Positions 54,209 through 64,000 of a stretch of DNA of 64,000 nucleotides are shown piece by piece. The stretch is taken from NCBI RefSeq assembly GCF_052857255.1, contig NC_135502.1, positions 189,855,257-189,919,256 of the forward strand, written 5' to 3'. Each line of letters opens with the position of its first letter. The first letter of the stretch is position 1. The notes under the pieces were generated by a model, which had not been told where the DNA came from, did not search any database, and saw only the letters and a program-made list of their open reading frames with translations. A program made the position numbers and the translations under genes. Origin of the DNA: Amblyomma americanum. Taxonomy: Eukaryota > Arthropoda > Arachnida > Ixodida > Ixodidae.

Positions 54209-55271
54209 ACACGTCTTTTTTATTCACGTCTGCTTTTAATTCTTGTTCTAGAGAACTTTCAACTTTTTTGACTCAGTTTGACTGTGAACGGTCGACTCAG
54301 CTTTTGCGTTGCGTTTTGTATTGTTTTGTTATGCGTTTGGCCCCGACCCTGCTTTTAGCTTCGACTTTTACTTAGTGTTCGGTGACTATTTTGTTATTTT
54401 CGTCCTCGTTTTGCCTCGTGCTGCATTGGCGGCAAAGGCCGCTGACTGATCATTTTCCATGCGTGAACCTTACGATTCGTCGTGGTCCTCTCGGTTTTTT
54501 CGGTTCTTGGCTGACTTTGCGTTACCCGGATATATATCACTTTGATATTGTGTACTTCGTTTTGTTTTTGTTATTTTTGTATTAGATAGTTGAACGCGTT
54601 TGCTATTTTCTTGGTCACGTGGGTGTTGGACTGCGTTATATAAGCTGCTCATCTTTCTGAATAAATGTGTTGGTAGTCAGCGCCCTGTCCTGTCCACTTC
54701 TGTTCGTCCTTGTTTTTTTCACGCTGCATTCTTTTACCATGTTCACTGACCAACAAGCCCAAACAGCCGCTTTAGTTCGTGACGTAAACGCAGACTCCGT
54801 GATTTCTGACGGCTAGCGGTGCGGTGCGCAACCTTCCTTTGCCAGCCTCAGAGATTCGTGGCTTCCATGAAGTAAGGAAAGTTCCTCCAAGGTGGCGCCT
54901 CTTGTCCTAGGAAGTCATCACGCTTGTACTTGCGAGATTGGCCTGTGGCGGCGACACCTGTATTTTGGTTCTTGCTATTTTCTACAATACAAGAGCTTTG
55001 TTTTCAGTAAGAGTGGTGTTTTTGTGATCAAGAGCTGCTATTATATCGATACAAGCCAATTTCAATTTCTCCTCAGTGTCCTTTTAAGGCAGAGATGAGT
55101 AAAATACAAGTCAAGGGACAGAAAACAGGCTTTTTCCATTTCCCATTTTGCAAGCAATGGTAGAAACAGTGTAAAAGCAGCTCTGAAATGTGACCAACAG
55201 TGCGAGAAAAACTGAACAGAAAACTGGATCAAAGTGCATACTACCAACATAATTACGCAAATTCTCGCATA

Positions 55272-55540
55272 ATTGTAATCATCATCATCAGCCTGACTAC
55301 GCCGACTGCAGGGCAAAGGCCTCTCGCACGTCTCTCGAATTAATCCTGTCCTTTGCCAGCTGTGGCAGCCGTATCTCAGCAAATGTTTATCTCATCTGCC
55401 CAACAAGCTTTTAGCCACCCGCTACTATGCTAACCTTCCCTTGGAATTCACTCTGTTAACACTATTGAAGAGCAGCTATCATGACTTCGAATGACATGCC
55501 CTGCCCAAACCCATTTCTTCCTCTTGATTTCGGTAGCATG
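55272..55540 (-). mobile_element. RTE-type LINE 3' end fragment
   Basis: The plus strand reads catcatcatcagcctgacta, then ctgcagggcaaaggcctctc, gtctctcgaattaatcctgt and ctttgccagctg. This is the reverse of the 3' end of a widespread RTE-type LINE, whose protein ends just before a (TGA)n tail. The same end, in plus orientation, is at 58600-58850. The coding part is only briefly legible. Confidence 0.65.
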
Positions 55541-55754
55541 TCGCTAACCCGCGTTTGTTCATTCACCCTATCTTCCTGCTTCTGATCTCTTAAATGTTAC
55601 ACCTATCATTTTACTTTCCATAGCTCACGGCATTGTCCTTAACTTAAGCTGAATTTTTTTCGTTACCCTGAACGTTTTCGCCCCATGGTGAGTATTGCCA
55701 AGATTCCAGAATACATGTCAACAAATATAACATCAAATTGATGTTTCCTGCTTC

Positions 55755-56740
55755 CTAAAACATCTCAGAACTGTGCTTTTCTGTAGAAACAATTGGTTCC
55801 AAAAACGTGCTGTGGAAAAACACGCACACAAGCCAAATGGACACAACTTCACTGGTGTTCATTGACATTGCCAAGTCAAACACGCAGAATCCTTTATCAT
55901 AAAAGTGAGCGGAGGGAAAGCTGATGCAGTCATCCCCACCTCTCTTGATATGGAACATTGTGGACACTTCCCACGTTACTGGTGCAGATCAAAGAACAAA
56001 ATCTTAGCACCATGAAGAACAGGCTTGCCCTGTTTTTTTTGCGTTCATTCGTTTGCCTCTGCCACCCACACGAAGCACACTGCGGTAAGAGATGTCAGCT
56101 AGCCGCCTTCATCTTCATTATATGGAGACAAAATTGATGAAGGCTAAAAGCCAGAGGCAGTCTAATAGTGGCAAAGCCTTGTGAGCATTGACTTTAGGCA
56201 TGAGACCACACTACCCTTGTTTACCGCCTTTGAATGTGCTGCCGTGAAGCTCAAAACATGTTTCTTGGACCTCGGCTCGGATGATGACATACATGCCCTT
56301 TTATCAAAAATTTACAACCCAAGCAGTTTGTTCTCGACTAAGGTGCATGGCTAATTACCCAAGGCCAGTTTTGTGAATCTCAAAATTGAGAGGAGCTCTT
56401 GTCCTCAGACCCCTAAAATTTACGGCTTCCCAATGATGCTACAAGGACCTCTTTATGCAGCTTGGAAGCAAACTCCTTAGGCTCCAATTTTTGACAAAGG
56501 CCATATATTAAGGAACTGCAGAGCCCCTTCATCTGGCGCTTCAGCAAATAAATCATATCCCAAACATTGCTAATAGAGAACCTTCAGCTTTGCAACCATG
56601 CCTCTGGGCCGGCCGGCAGACCTTCCAAACATCAAGTGATTATCTTTGTACCTAAACACCTGCGAGGTGAAGCCTTTGAAACTGCGCGCAATGGTTTGGT
56701 CCACACATGCAAGGGAAATATCCCTCAAGATAGGAGCCAC
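55755..56740 (-). mobile_element. Decayed PLE, left half of a head-to-head pair
   Basis: The minus strand begins near 56740 with VAPILRDISLACVDQTIARS and VFRYKDN (RT motif B/C region, Y-x-D-D damaged). It continues with EAPDEGALQFLN and SFTAAHSKAVNKG-SVVSCLKSML (RT end and connector) to about 56040. The C-terminal signature CISFPSAHFYDKGFCVFDL lies at 55925-55865. The GIY-YIG core between them is missing or unreadable. Many frame breaks; dead. Confidence 0.65.
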
Positions 56741-56742
56741 CC

Positions 56743-57740
56743 TTGATCGCTTGCAAGCTCCTTTCTGCGTGCAAAGGGCCTTCTGTCCACAACTGCGACA
56801 TTTTTGTTGATGCCTTCCTGGACAGTTTTGGAATTCAACCTCTATTCATTGTTTTGCAGAAACAGAACGGCCTTTACGTGTGGAAGAAAGGAATGTGGCC
56901 AGCTTCAGGTGTGGCTCCTATCTTGAGTGGTATTTTCTTTGTTTGTATGGAAGAAAAAATTAAGCCCAGTTTGAAAGGCCTTGCCTTACAAGTGTTTAGG
57001 TAAAACTATTTCGTGTTGGTAAGGTCTTTGAAGTGCAAAGCATGGGATTGGAGTTCAGTGTTGAAGTGCCAGATGAAGAGACTGCAGTTCCTTGATGGTC
57101 TTATTGAGAGGAAAGAATGGCATGTTTTCTGAGCTTACTACCCAAGGACAAAAGCGCATACCCTGTGTTTCTTCTCGACATATTCGAAGTTGGCGGTGAT
57201 GAGCGATGTCATATACTTAAAGTCGGTGCTCATGAGGCCTTGGCACCATCAGATGGTCTCTAGCTTTTCCCTTCAGTCTAAAAATTTAGCAATTGCCGGC
57301 TATTGGCACGATCTGGTTGCTTCTGTGTGTGCACATTTGATACAAACCAATGTGAAGACACCAGCTGAGGATAAGCCGGTAGGGCACAAGGGTGCTGCCA
57401 TACTGCCTAAATAAGGTGTCTGATGGTCTTAGCAATGTGAGCGTGAGGTCCATGTATGCGTGGATTATCGAACCAAGGAAGATTGCATACCCTATTGCAA
57501 CCGATGAGAACAACCCATCAAGGACAACCGCTTGGGTTTGATGTTAGGAACAGGACTGGTTGCGTGCCATTGTGCGCCATTTTTGGTGCCATAGATGCTA
57601 TTGTTGTGTGGTCATTGGTGTCAGCGCCACTGTGTCAGTGAGCAGCAAAAAGATAATTTGTTATCTGGATAAGCTGGCAAGCTCACATCTGTCTGCGCAC
57701 TGTGCCTTCTGTTGACGGCATAGGGAAAAGGATGAAAGAA
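56743..57740 (+). mobile_element. Decayed PLE, right half of a head-to-head pair
   Basis: The plus strand contains ASGVAPILSGIFFVCMEEKI and LALQVFR followed by a damaged Y-x-D-D (56900-57020). It then has LEFSVEVPDEET (57050 onward, shifted), STYSKLAVMSDVIYLKSVLM, PWHHQMVSSFSLQSKNLAIAGYW (57170-57310) and VSDGLSNVSVRSMYAWIIEP (57415 onward). Traces of the endonuclease follow (SHLSAHCAFC, near 57690). Domain order and motifs match PLE RT, connector and GIY-YIG zinc region. The copy points away from the minus-strand copy ending at 56740. Confidence 0.7.
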
Positions 57741-58599
57741 GTAACAAGAGCGGTGTAAAAGTTTGTTGCATAGTGCTAAGATTTTATTCTTTTATATTCC
57801 TTCACTGAGATCAGTTAGTTCGAGAAGCGTCAGAAAAACAGACGCGAATGCACTAGCGGTCTCTCAATTCACTAATCTAAGGAATCGGCATTTTTGGCAC
57901 GGCAGTGACGAAACGTGTCCCGTTACAGCCTTTTTGGATTGCGCTCCTTCCCGCACTGCATACCTTCAGGTTGTGAATAAGTTTGTCGTGTATTAAACTA
58001 CGAGTCAGCACTGGGTTTATGTTCTCTCGGTGTTAGGGTGTTTTGCGCTGTTTTACTTGAGTATGAATTTTTACCAACTTACCCATTTGGTGGTGTTAAC
58101 TGGTGTACAGCTTTGCTCACGCTAAGGAGTTAATGTGAAATGCTTTTTATAGTGCATAAGTAGAATACTTACTATATATAAAGCACAAATAAATCATTTC
58201 CGGCAAGACTTTTTATATTCTATGTACACTACCAGATGTGCGCCAATTCTGACCTAAATATATGCTGCGGCTAAAAGATTGTTTTCTGGGATCTGGAGCG
58301 TTTTAAAAGTAACCATGTATTTTCAGTGTGTTTTGCTGTTTATTGCTTGATTATTTAGCTTTTTGCAGGGAAATAATTTTTTGCGACAAGTGTTTCATTT
58401 GAAAAACAGTTACTTGAAAGCATTTTTTTGTATATCGAAGAGGTACGAATGGTTAGATGAAAAATGTGTCCATATTTTCGTGCTGGGAACAAATTTCCGC
58501 TATCTGTAAGGGCCCGCTTGCCTTTGGCTATGATTATTTTGTTTATTAAGCTTTCCTCTGTTTGCTGTAACATTAAAAAATATACAACCTGCTTCTGTA
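57741..58599. other. Non-coding stretch, nothing recognised
   Basis: AT-rich sequence. No coding segment, repeat or RNA gene is recognised. Confidence 0.3.
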
Positions 58600-58852
58600 G
58601 CGGGCAATTATGGGTAAGATAAACAAATCGATAAAGAAATGTTGGTTGGGTAATAAACTGAAATCGAAGAGAGAAGGCAAGCGTACCCGGGGGTGGCAGA
58701 AAGTTAGGTGCGCAGATGAAAATAAGAAATTTACAAGCATAAGTTGGCTGCAGCTGTCAAAGGACAGGCTAATTGGAGAGACATGGGAGGAGCCTTTGCT
58801 TTGCAGTGCGCGTAGTCAGGCTGATGGTGATTGTGGTCGATATTGATAACTT
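58600..58852 (+). mobile_element. RTE-type LINE 3' end fragment
   Basis: An open frame (58610-58846) reads GKRTRGWQKVRCADENKKFTS and then WLQLSKDRLIGETWEEPLLC. This is the C-terminus of the RTE-type ORF2 seen in many arthropods (G-R-x-x-x-K-V-R-W-A-D-E, then W-x-Q-L-A-x-D-R). It ends with cgtagtcaggctgatggtgattg, a decayed (TGA)n tail. The copy is heavily 5'-truncated. Confidence 0.7.
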
Positions 58853-59789
58853 CCTGTTTTCTAATTTGAAAGAAGCTACTCTCACAGAAAACAGCTTTTG
58901 AAGCCAGCGTCTAAATAACGCAGGTACGACTACCAGTGGTCGTTTACACAAGCAAAATGTGAGCTCTCAGGGCTGTTATTGTGAGCAGATTTTTGAAGGT
59001 ATGCTGCACCGCTATTCACTTCAAAACGGTCATGACGAAGTCCTTTTTGGTCTCGCCATCACAAATGGACACTAAGTACTGAGAAAAATTGTCCCATTTT
59101 TGAATTCTGTTTTCTGGGCGATAAATGTCATCAACATAGACAGAAAGCTCCCCAAAGTCCGTGACTAAGTTCTTACATAGAACAAAATTTAGATTTAGTC
59201 CCGAGTGCCTCCTTAATCAGTACTGGACAATCTTAACGGCAGACGCTGCATGAGGGAAGCACTTCTCGTGGTAGTTTGTTTACTCAATTGCAGCTCAAAG
59301 GAGCCATAAGGAGGCAAGAATACATTAGTACTGCTGCCATTCCTGTATGTGATTATTCCCATACCTTTTACAGACTTGGGCAAGTACATCGATGACCTTC
59401 CACACACTGTGATGTCCCAGGAGCGTTGCTGTGCATGAGTGCACAAGTATTTGTTCAACACAGCTCTACATAAGCCAGCGGCTGTTCCCTACAAGCTCTG
59501 CGGGCAATTAAAACAGTTATAGTAGCGGCTTCTATTTCTCTCCAAACACACCAAGCAGACAGCAACATTTTTCATTTTTCACACCAATTATTATGCTGTG
59601 CAGGTTTTATCGCATCAATTTATTTTTTATATGCAGTGCATGTGCTCCTTAATTTTAGCTTAATGCTTCATATAGAGTTCGGAAGGCGTATAATTATAAA
59701 TCTATGCGATAACTGTAATGTTCTATTGAGTCCCATTCCACCTTGTGTTTCATCACGTTCCCGATATCTAGCATGCCGAGCCCTAGTAT
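58853..59789. other. Non-coding stretch, nothing recognised
   Basis: No domain is recognised. A minus-strand open frame of 82 codons (59213-59461) has a coding look in part (TYRNGSSTNVFLPPYGSFEL) but no known family, so it is left uncalled. Confidence 0.3.
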
Positions 59790-60150
59790 AAGCAGTGGTA
59801 CGATCTGTATGCCAGTCATGCTGCTACCGAGCTTACTCAATATGACCATCGCTCAAGTATTCTGTTTATGCCTGGCATAATATCTGGCGCTCAGCAATGC
59901 ACGGTATTCTACATAGTACTGGGCGGGGCAGGAAGCAATGACTGGCATAATACACCACACCCAGCAGTACCTGCTACTAGGCTGGCCACCCAGCAATGCC
60001 CGGTATATTACCCGGAACACACCAGCAACCGGTAATATGTTGGGCAGCCAGCAGTGCCCCGCATATCAACTGACACCCACCGGTACCCACCAATATGATG
60101 AAGACCCAGCATAGCCCACCACCATAATTCACCATCATAATGGGTGCTGG
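59790..60150 (+). repeat. Decayed tandem satellite with cccagcaatgcccggtat units
   Basis: Irregular units of roughly 50-70 bp share cagca(a/g)tgccc(g/c), (g)gtatatta/ggtaatat, caccagca or ccaccggtaccc words between 59880 and 60140. Divergence between units is high. No coding role. Confidence 0.5.
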
Positions 60151-61818
60151 GTTTCAGTATGTCTCGTAGAGTGTTTTTTACCGATGGGCTATCTAGATAG
60201 GTGCCTCCTGTTCTTCCATTTTTCTCGCTTGAAATGTATGGCGATTGAAATTTATCTTACAACGGCCAATATTATTTGTTCTTGTACATCCGTGCAGGTT
60301 CAGTGGACGTTGATGCCGATTTTTCTAAGCTTAACGCATAATCACTTCCGATTCGCGCTGTGTTGTTCGCTCGAGGCATGCAAAATCTTTTCCCTTCTAA
60401 ATGGAGCATCAAGAGGAATGTAGGCAGAATTTTCTTTTTCGAATAGACTATGTTACAAAGGCGTAGTTCTGCACTGTAGACAGAAAAAGGCCTACCAGCC
60501 CTTAGAGTTTTTTTATGCGAACAAATAGTTATTCAGAGATAAATTATCAAGTGCCGCAGCTGAGTACCTGTGAATTATCGTTCGAAAGTGACCGTGCTGA
60601 GAGGTTCGTGGAGGACATCGCGCTTGTCGGCGCGACATGAGCTCTAGACAGGCTATCCATGTCTAAGAGCTCTGGTTGGCAAAACGGGTGATGAGAAAGG
60701 CGGGACTTCGGCAGCCCGCACGATAAAGTCAGAATATGCTTTGCGGTTTCTCTTTCCTGCCACAGAAAAAATCTCGGCGCTTAGTCATAGCAGCAATTAA
60801 TCCATGAGCCTTATTCGTTTTCGAACGCATTTCAAGGCAAAATCCTGGAGGCTCTCAAAAAAAGAATACTTGCAGGCCAAAATTCCGAATTCCTTCATAC
60901 GAACGGCGTCAGCTTGAGCGTGCATGATTCATCGGCGCGGTGGCTGTGCGGCTTTCTCCGCCTTGCTGACCACTGCAGGTACAGGTTGTGCGAGTGCCGA
61001 GAAGAGGAGACGACGATAGAAGCGGTTGATTATATTTTTCAAAGAATTTTTTGCAGCAAGAGGAAGGGCAGCTGAAAAAGGGGAAGAGGAAAATCTAGGG
61101 AGGGTGTATGAGCGACGCGGCACGTAGCTGGGCGCGAGGGGAAAACAGGTTGGCGAAGGTGAGCGCCCACAAAAACACACAAAAAATATTGCCTAACATG
61201 TTGGGGGCCAGCGCTGTTCCAGGAAAGAGGCTTGGCCGGTGCAGAAGGCGACAATATGGGACTTGAAGGAAAGGGTAAGGGGCGAAACGAGTGAAAGGTT
61301 TCCGGAATGCTTGAAGGATACGTCTTAGGAAGTTTACAAGGTGAAAAGAGGCAAGGAAATGACAGCGCGAAGATGTAAAGAATTGTCTGCTTGCAGAAAA
61401 CAAGAATGAAGAGCGAGCCTCATGTTCAAGGGCCAGAACGTTGGAAGCGGAAAACGGGGAACCTAGTCATCGATTGCACCAAAACGGCTCCAAACATTAG
61501 CATAATGTCCAGGGTCGTGTGCCCCTTTTGTCCAAGCTGAAAAAAAAGTATTACTATTAAAATACCGATAATATAAAGCAACAGCTGCCAAATAAACCAG
61601 TGCACATTCAGCGGATGTCTGAAGTATGTCCTTCATTGGATATACCTATATCCGTGGGAGATCCGCGGATGTCCAGCGACCGTCACACGGATCTCTGACG
61701 GAGGTACAAATATAATTATTTAGACCGTCGACATATATCCACATATCCATCCCGGAAATCCGGCGCGGGACCTTCTGAGGTATTAAAGAACAAATTTTTG
61801 CTAGTGGGAAATCAATCA
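60151..61818. other. Non-coding stretch, nothing recognised
   Basis: Open frames on the minus strand (60929-61403) overlap one another in three frames and lack domains. No repeats or RNA genes are identified except short ggat/atccg words around 61640-61770. Confidence 0.3.
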
Positions 61819-61946
61819 CAATCATATTTGATAGTGCTTGTTTTGACACAGAGTAGCACATACGCAAAAGACGGACGCTAGCATCCGACTTGTACGTATG
61901 TGTTACTCTGTCCTCCTGTCAAAACAAGCGCGAGCAAATATCATTG
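61819..61946. repeat. Small palindromic foldback (hairpin) element
   Basis: The left arm (caatcatatttgatagtgct, tgttttgacacagagtagca, catacg) pairs with the right arm (cgtatgtgttactctgtcc, tcctgtcaaaacaag, caaatatcattg). Stem about 50 bp with small bulges, loop about 27 bp. Same architecture as the hairpins at 41-167 and 7583-7708. Confidence 0.72.
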
Positions 61947-62586
61947 CTTTTGTGGATATTCGCAGGTAAACTCTTCTCCACCAGCATGAAGGAAGCCACA
62001 AGTACTACCACCACCCCAGTAGCACAAGGTGGCGGGCCCATGCGGGTCCGACATGGGGAATGAGGGCTGGTGGCTGCCCGCAATAAACCTACATGGGTCC
62101 CTCGTGGGTGCAGTGCTGGCAAAAAAGTTTTGGGCTGCCCATTTTATGCCTGAGTTGTCCCCTCGTCAGCTACGCATGGGCTTAAAAAGAGCGGCCACCC
62201 CACCTGGGTCCCACCACAGATACATGCGGGCAACAGTGCGGGCTCTATCATGGCGAAGTGTGGGCAGCCCTTCTCTGGGCTGCCCGTGCAGCGCATTGAG
62301 GGAGCCACGGTGGTTTTGTGTGGGCAGAGAGATAGTATTCCCGCCTTCGCCCTACATGGGTCCTGTGTGGAAAAAACAGGGGCTAAACTTTGGGCTGCAC
62401 AGCGGCGAAGCGTTGTAGGCATGCAGTTTGGGCTGTCTGAGCAATGCCTACGTTGGTCCCGCATGGGCTAGGCGTGGGCACATTTGTCATTTCCGCATCT
62501 TCCCCGCCTCTATCCTAAACAGGGTATGAAAGGGCTAAGTATGGGCTGTATGCATGCCACCACAGATACATGCGGGCAACAGTGCG

Positions 62587-62652
62587 GGCTCCCTCAAGGC
62601 GCAGCACGGGCAGCCCCAAGAGGGGCTGCCCGTGCTGCGCCTTGAGGGAGCC
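62587..62652. repeat. Perfect 31-bp-arm palindrome in the satellite
   Basis: The arm 62587-62617 (ggctccctcaaggcgcagca and on to cagcccc) is mirrored exactly by 62622-62652 around the 4-base loop aaga. The equivalent site in the preceding unit (62241-62306) is an imperfect version of the same palindrome. Confidence 0.92.
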
Positions 62653-63472
62653 ACGGTGGTTTTGTGTGGGCAGAGAGATAGTATTCCCACCTTCGACCTA
62701 CATGGGTCCTGTGTGGAAAATACAGGGGCTAGACTTTGGGCTGCACAGTGGCTTAGCATTTTAGGCATGCAGTTTGGGCTGTCAGAGCAATGCCTACGGT
62801 GGTCCCGCATGGGCTAGGCTTGGGCACGTTTGTCATATCCGCATCTTCCTCGCCTTTATCCTAACCATGGTATCAAAAGGCCTAAGCATAGGCTGCATGC
62901 AGCTCGTGCGCATTGAATATGGGGTTGCATGATGGTGAAGTGCGGGCAAACCCAATAGAGGCGGCCCCTGCAGCACCCTCAAGGATCCAAGGAGGCTAGC
63001 TGCGTGTGAGCAAGCATACAATATTCCCGCCTACAGCCTACGAAGGCACTGCGTAGAAAATACGTGGGCGGCGCATGGGCATATATCAGACAATCCCACA
63101 CCTTCCCCGCCTACATATCCAAAGAAAAGGGCTATGTGTGGACTATGCAATGGAAAAATGTGTGTGCGTGAACCTGGGCTATAAGATGGTGAATTGCGGG
63201 CAACCGCGATGGGCGCTTGCCGTGCATCAATCTGACGACACTGTGTGTGGAAACAGGAGTATATTTCATCCTGTAGCCTTCGTAAGCCCTGCGTCGATTA
63301 TTCTGGAGTTTCCAGTGCAGAAACGTCACGCGTAATGTTACCCATTGTTACCCGGCGACTCCTATGGACATGTAGTTGCACTTACATTAGCCTGGCTGCA
63401 TATCCTACATTACATGTAAAAGGGCTTCATGGTTACCACAGCGATGGAGCATGGGCGCATGGGTGAAGTGCG

Positions 63473-63474
<2 letters not shown>

Positions 63475-63529
<55 letters not shown>
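63475..63529. repeat. (AT)n microsatellite
   Basis: About 55 bp of uninterrupted alternating T and A inside the last recognisable satellite echo. Confidence 0.95.
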
Positions 63530-63531
<2 letters not shown>

Positions 63532-63600
63532 TCTGTATGATGAAGCCAGACGAATGTGGGCAAATAGCTTGCATTCCCGTGTTCAAGCTAAATTTATTCT

Positions 63601-64000
63601 GCATAGAATATGCAATTAAGCATGTAATTTAAGTTATATGCGCAAAGCATATAGATGGCAAAGCATATAGGTAGACGAATTCCGGCTGCCAGCAATAACT
63701 GAGGCGGTGCCCACTTCCGACCTATACTCTGGTAGAAATGGTTCTTGTCAGTTTTGTTGAGGTCAATTGATAATTTGAACTTTTTATGGCCCCTTGATGT
63801 TCGATTTAATGAGATTTTGTAGTAAGACATATTTTGTTGAAATCTATAATAGCACCTTTGAGATTACCTTTTTTTTAAGTTGAGTAAAGCAGACTTGTTC
63901 TGCATATCATATCTTTGTAGCATAAGGCGAAATGTGGTTTACGAGAAACTTGGTGCGGTGCTAAAGAATGTGCAGTGAAAGCTCGTTAATCCGGTCGGCA
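63601..64000. other. Non-coding stretch, nothing recognised
   Basis: AT-rich sequence to the window edge. No feature recognised. Confidence 0.3.

Larger units (their letters stand above)
52611..54741. mobile_element. Head-to-head palindromic pair of PLE copies
   Basis: Two 5'-truncated PLE copies of about 1054 bp each face away from one shared centre. The left arm is 52611-53664 (minus-strand element), the right arm 53689-54741 (plus-strand element), with a 24-bp spacer (gcaaggcaaagacgcaggcaagct). Both outer ends carry an identical 3' tail including AATAAATGTGTTGGTAGTCAGCGCC. Both inner ends stop at the same internal point of the element. The arms differ at a few percent of positions. Confidence 0.92.
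52375..55087. mobile_element. TTAA-flanked MITE-like element split by a PLE palindrome
   Basis: The ends are TTAA plus agggacactgaggagaact at 52375 and, inverted, TTAA plus aaggacactgaggagaaatt at 55087. This gives 17-18 bp terminal inverted repeats with one or two differences. The host element is about 580 bp without the insertion and non-coding. Its terminal word resembles that of the neighbouring element at 51682, suggesting one superfamily. The palindromic PLE pair at 52611-54741 sits inside. Confidence 0.62.
62030..63600 (+). repeat. Decaying 346-bp-period satellite array
   Basis: The block starting ccaccacagatacatgcggg at 62211 recurs at 62557, giving a 346-bp period. Shared parts include ggagccacggtggttttgtg, gggcagagagatagtattcc, tacatgggtcctgtgtgga and aggcatgcagtttgggctgt. 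A third, more diverged unit covers about 62900-63130, and weaker echoes of the gaagtgcgggca and cattcccg words reach 63580. Open frames here (up to 129 codons) follow the repeat and are not genes. Confidence 0.75.

Noticed and set aside
59213..59461. 82-codon minus-strand frame as a PLE or host exon
   Set aside because: No recognisable motif or splice context. I could not tie it to the PLE pair to its left.
62029..62817. Open frames of 73-129 codons in the 62 kb repeat array as protein genes
   Set aside because: They occur on both strands, repeat with the 346-bp satellite period, and have no domain. They reflect GC-rich repeat composition.
63410..63632. Open frames reading alternating Tyr-Ile on both strands
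   Set aside because: They are translations of the (AT)n microsatellite.

Overview
This is eukaryotic nuclear DNA, most likely from a hard (ixodid) tick. Two tRNA-derived SINEs of the tick Ruka type are recognisable, together with fragments of the same type. They sit among I-like LINEs with RNase H, RTE tails, Gypsy LTR elements and Penelope-like elements (PLEs) in the mixture seen in metastriate tick genomes. No bacterial-style gene organisation is present. The species call is an inference, because no search could be run.

Host genes are sparse. The best candidate is a terminal coding exon at 5144-5331, resembling the C-terminal part of a BEN domain, with a phase-compatible candidate upstream exon at 2209-2276. 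A strong splice donor at 26155 may mark another gene's 5' exon. Nearly everything else recognisable is mobile DNA or its decay products.

Layout. 0-9.8 kb: a small hairpin, a 1.5 kb foldback with long diverged arms, the candidate exons, SINEs and a second hairpin. 9.8-11.5 kb: a decayed PLE on the minus strand with reverse transcriptase (RT) and GIY-YIG endonuclease remnants. 12.6 kb: a 25-bp minisatellite. 13.0-15.9 kb: a decayed I-like LINE on the plus strand, interrupted at 15928 by a 9.3 kb LTR element. That element runs to 25209 and has a 4-bp target duplication (gtgc); the LINE frame resumes at 25214. Inside it lie a LINE scrap, a PLE tail and a minus-strand Gypsy element (18.36-23.3 kb). 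29.6-34.7 kb: a complete-looking 5.08 kb LTR element with a SAP-like gag but no visible integrase. 36.8-41.9 kb: a badly decayed Gypsy element. 44.5-49.7 kb: a full-length two-ORF LINE with a 10-bp target duplication. 51.7-55.1 kb: two adjacent TTAA-flanked MITE-like elements. The first hosts a SINE; the second hosts a 2.1 kb palindrome made of two PLE copies head to head, each with an open GIY-YIG reading frame. 55.7-57.7 kb: a second, older head-to-head PLE pair. 58.6 kb: an RTE tail. 59.8-63.6 kb: decaying satellite arrays, a third small hairpin, a perfect 31-bp-arm palindrome and an (AT)n tract.

The transposon genes act only within their own elements: gag/protease/RT/RNase H/integrase for LTR elements, ORF1 plus endonuclease/RT/RNase H for LINEs, and RT/GIY-YIG for PLEs. 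Most are broken by in-frame stops or frame changes. The main interest is structural: repeated head-to-head PLE dimers, the integrase-less LTR element, a datable nest of insertions, and several unrelated hairpin and satellite architectures.
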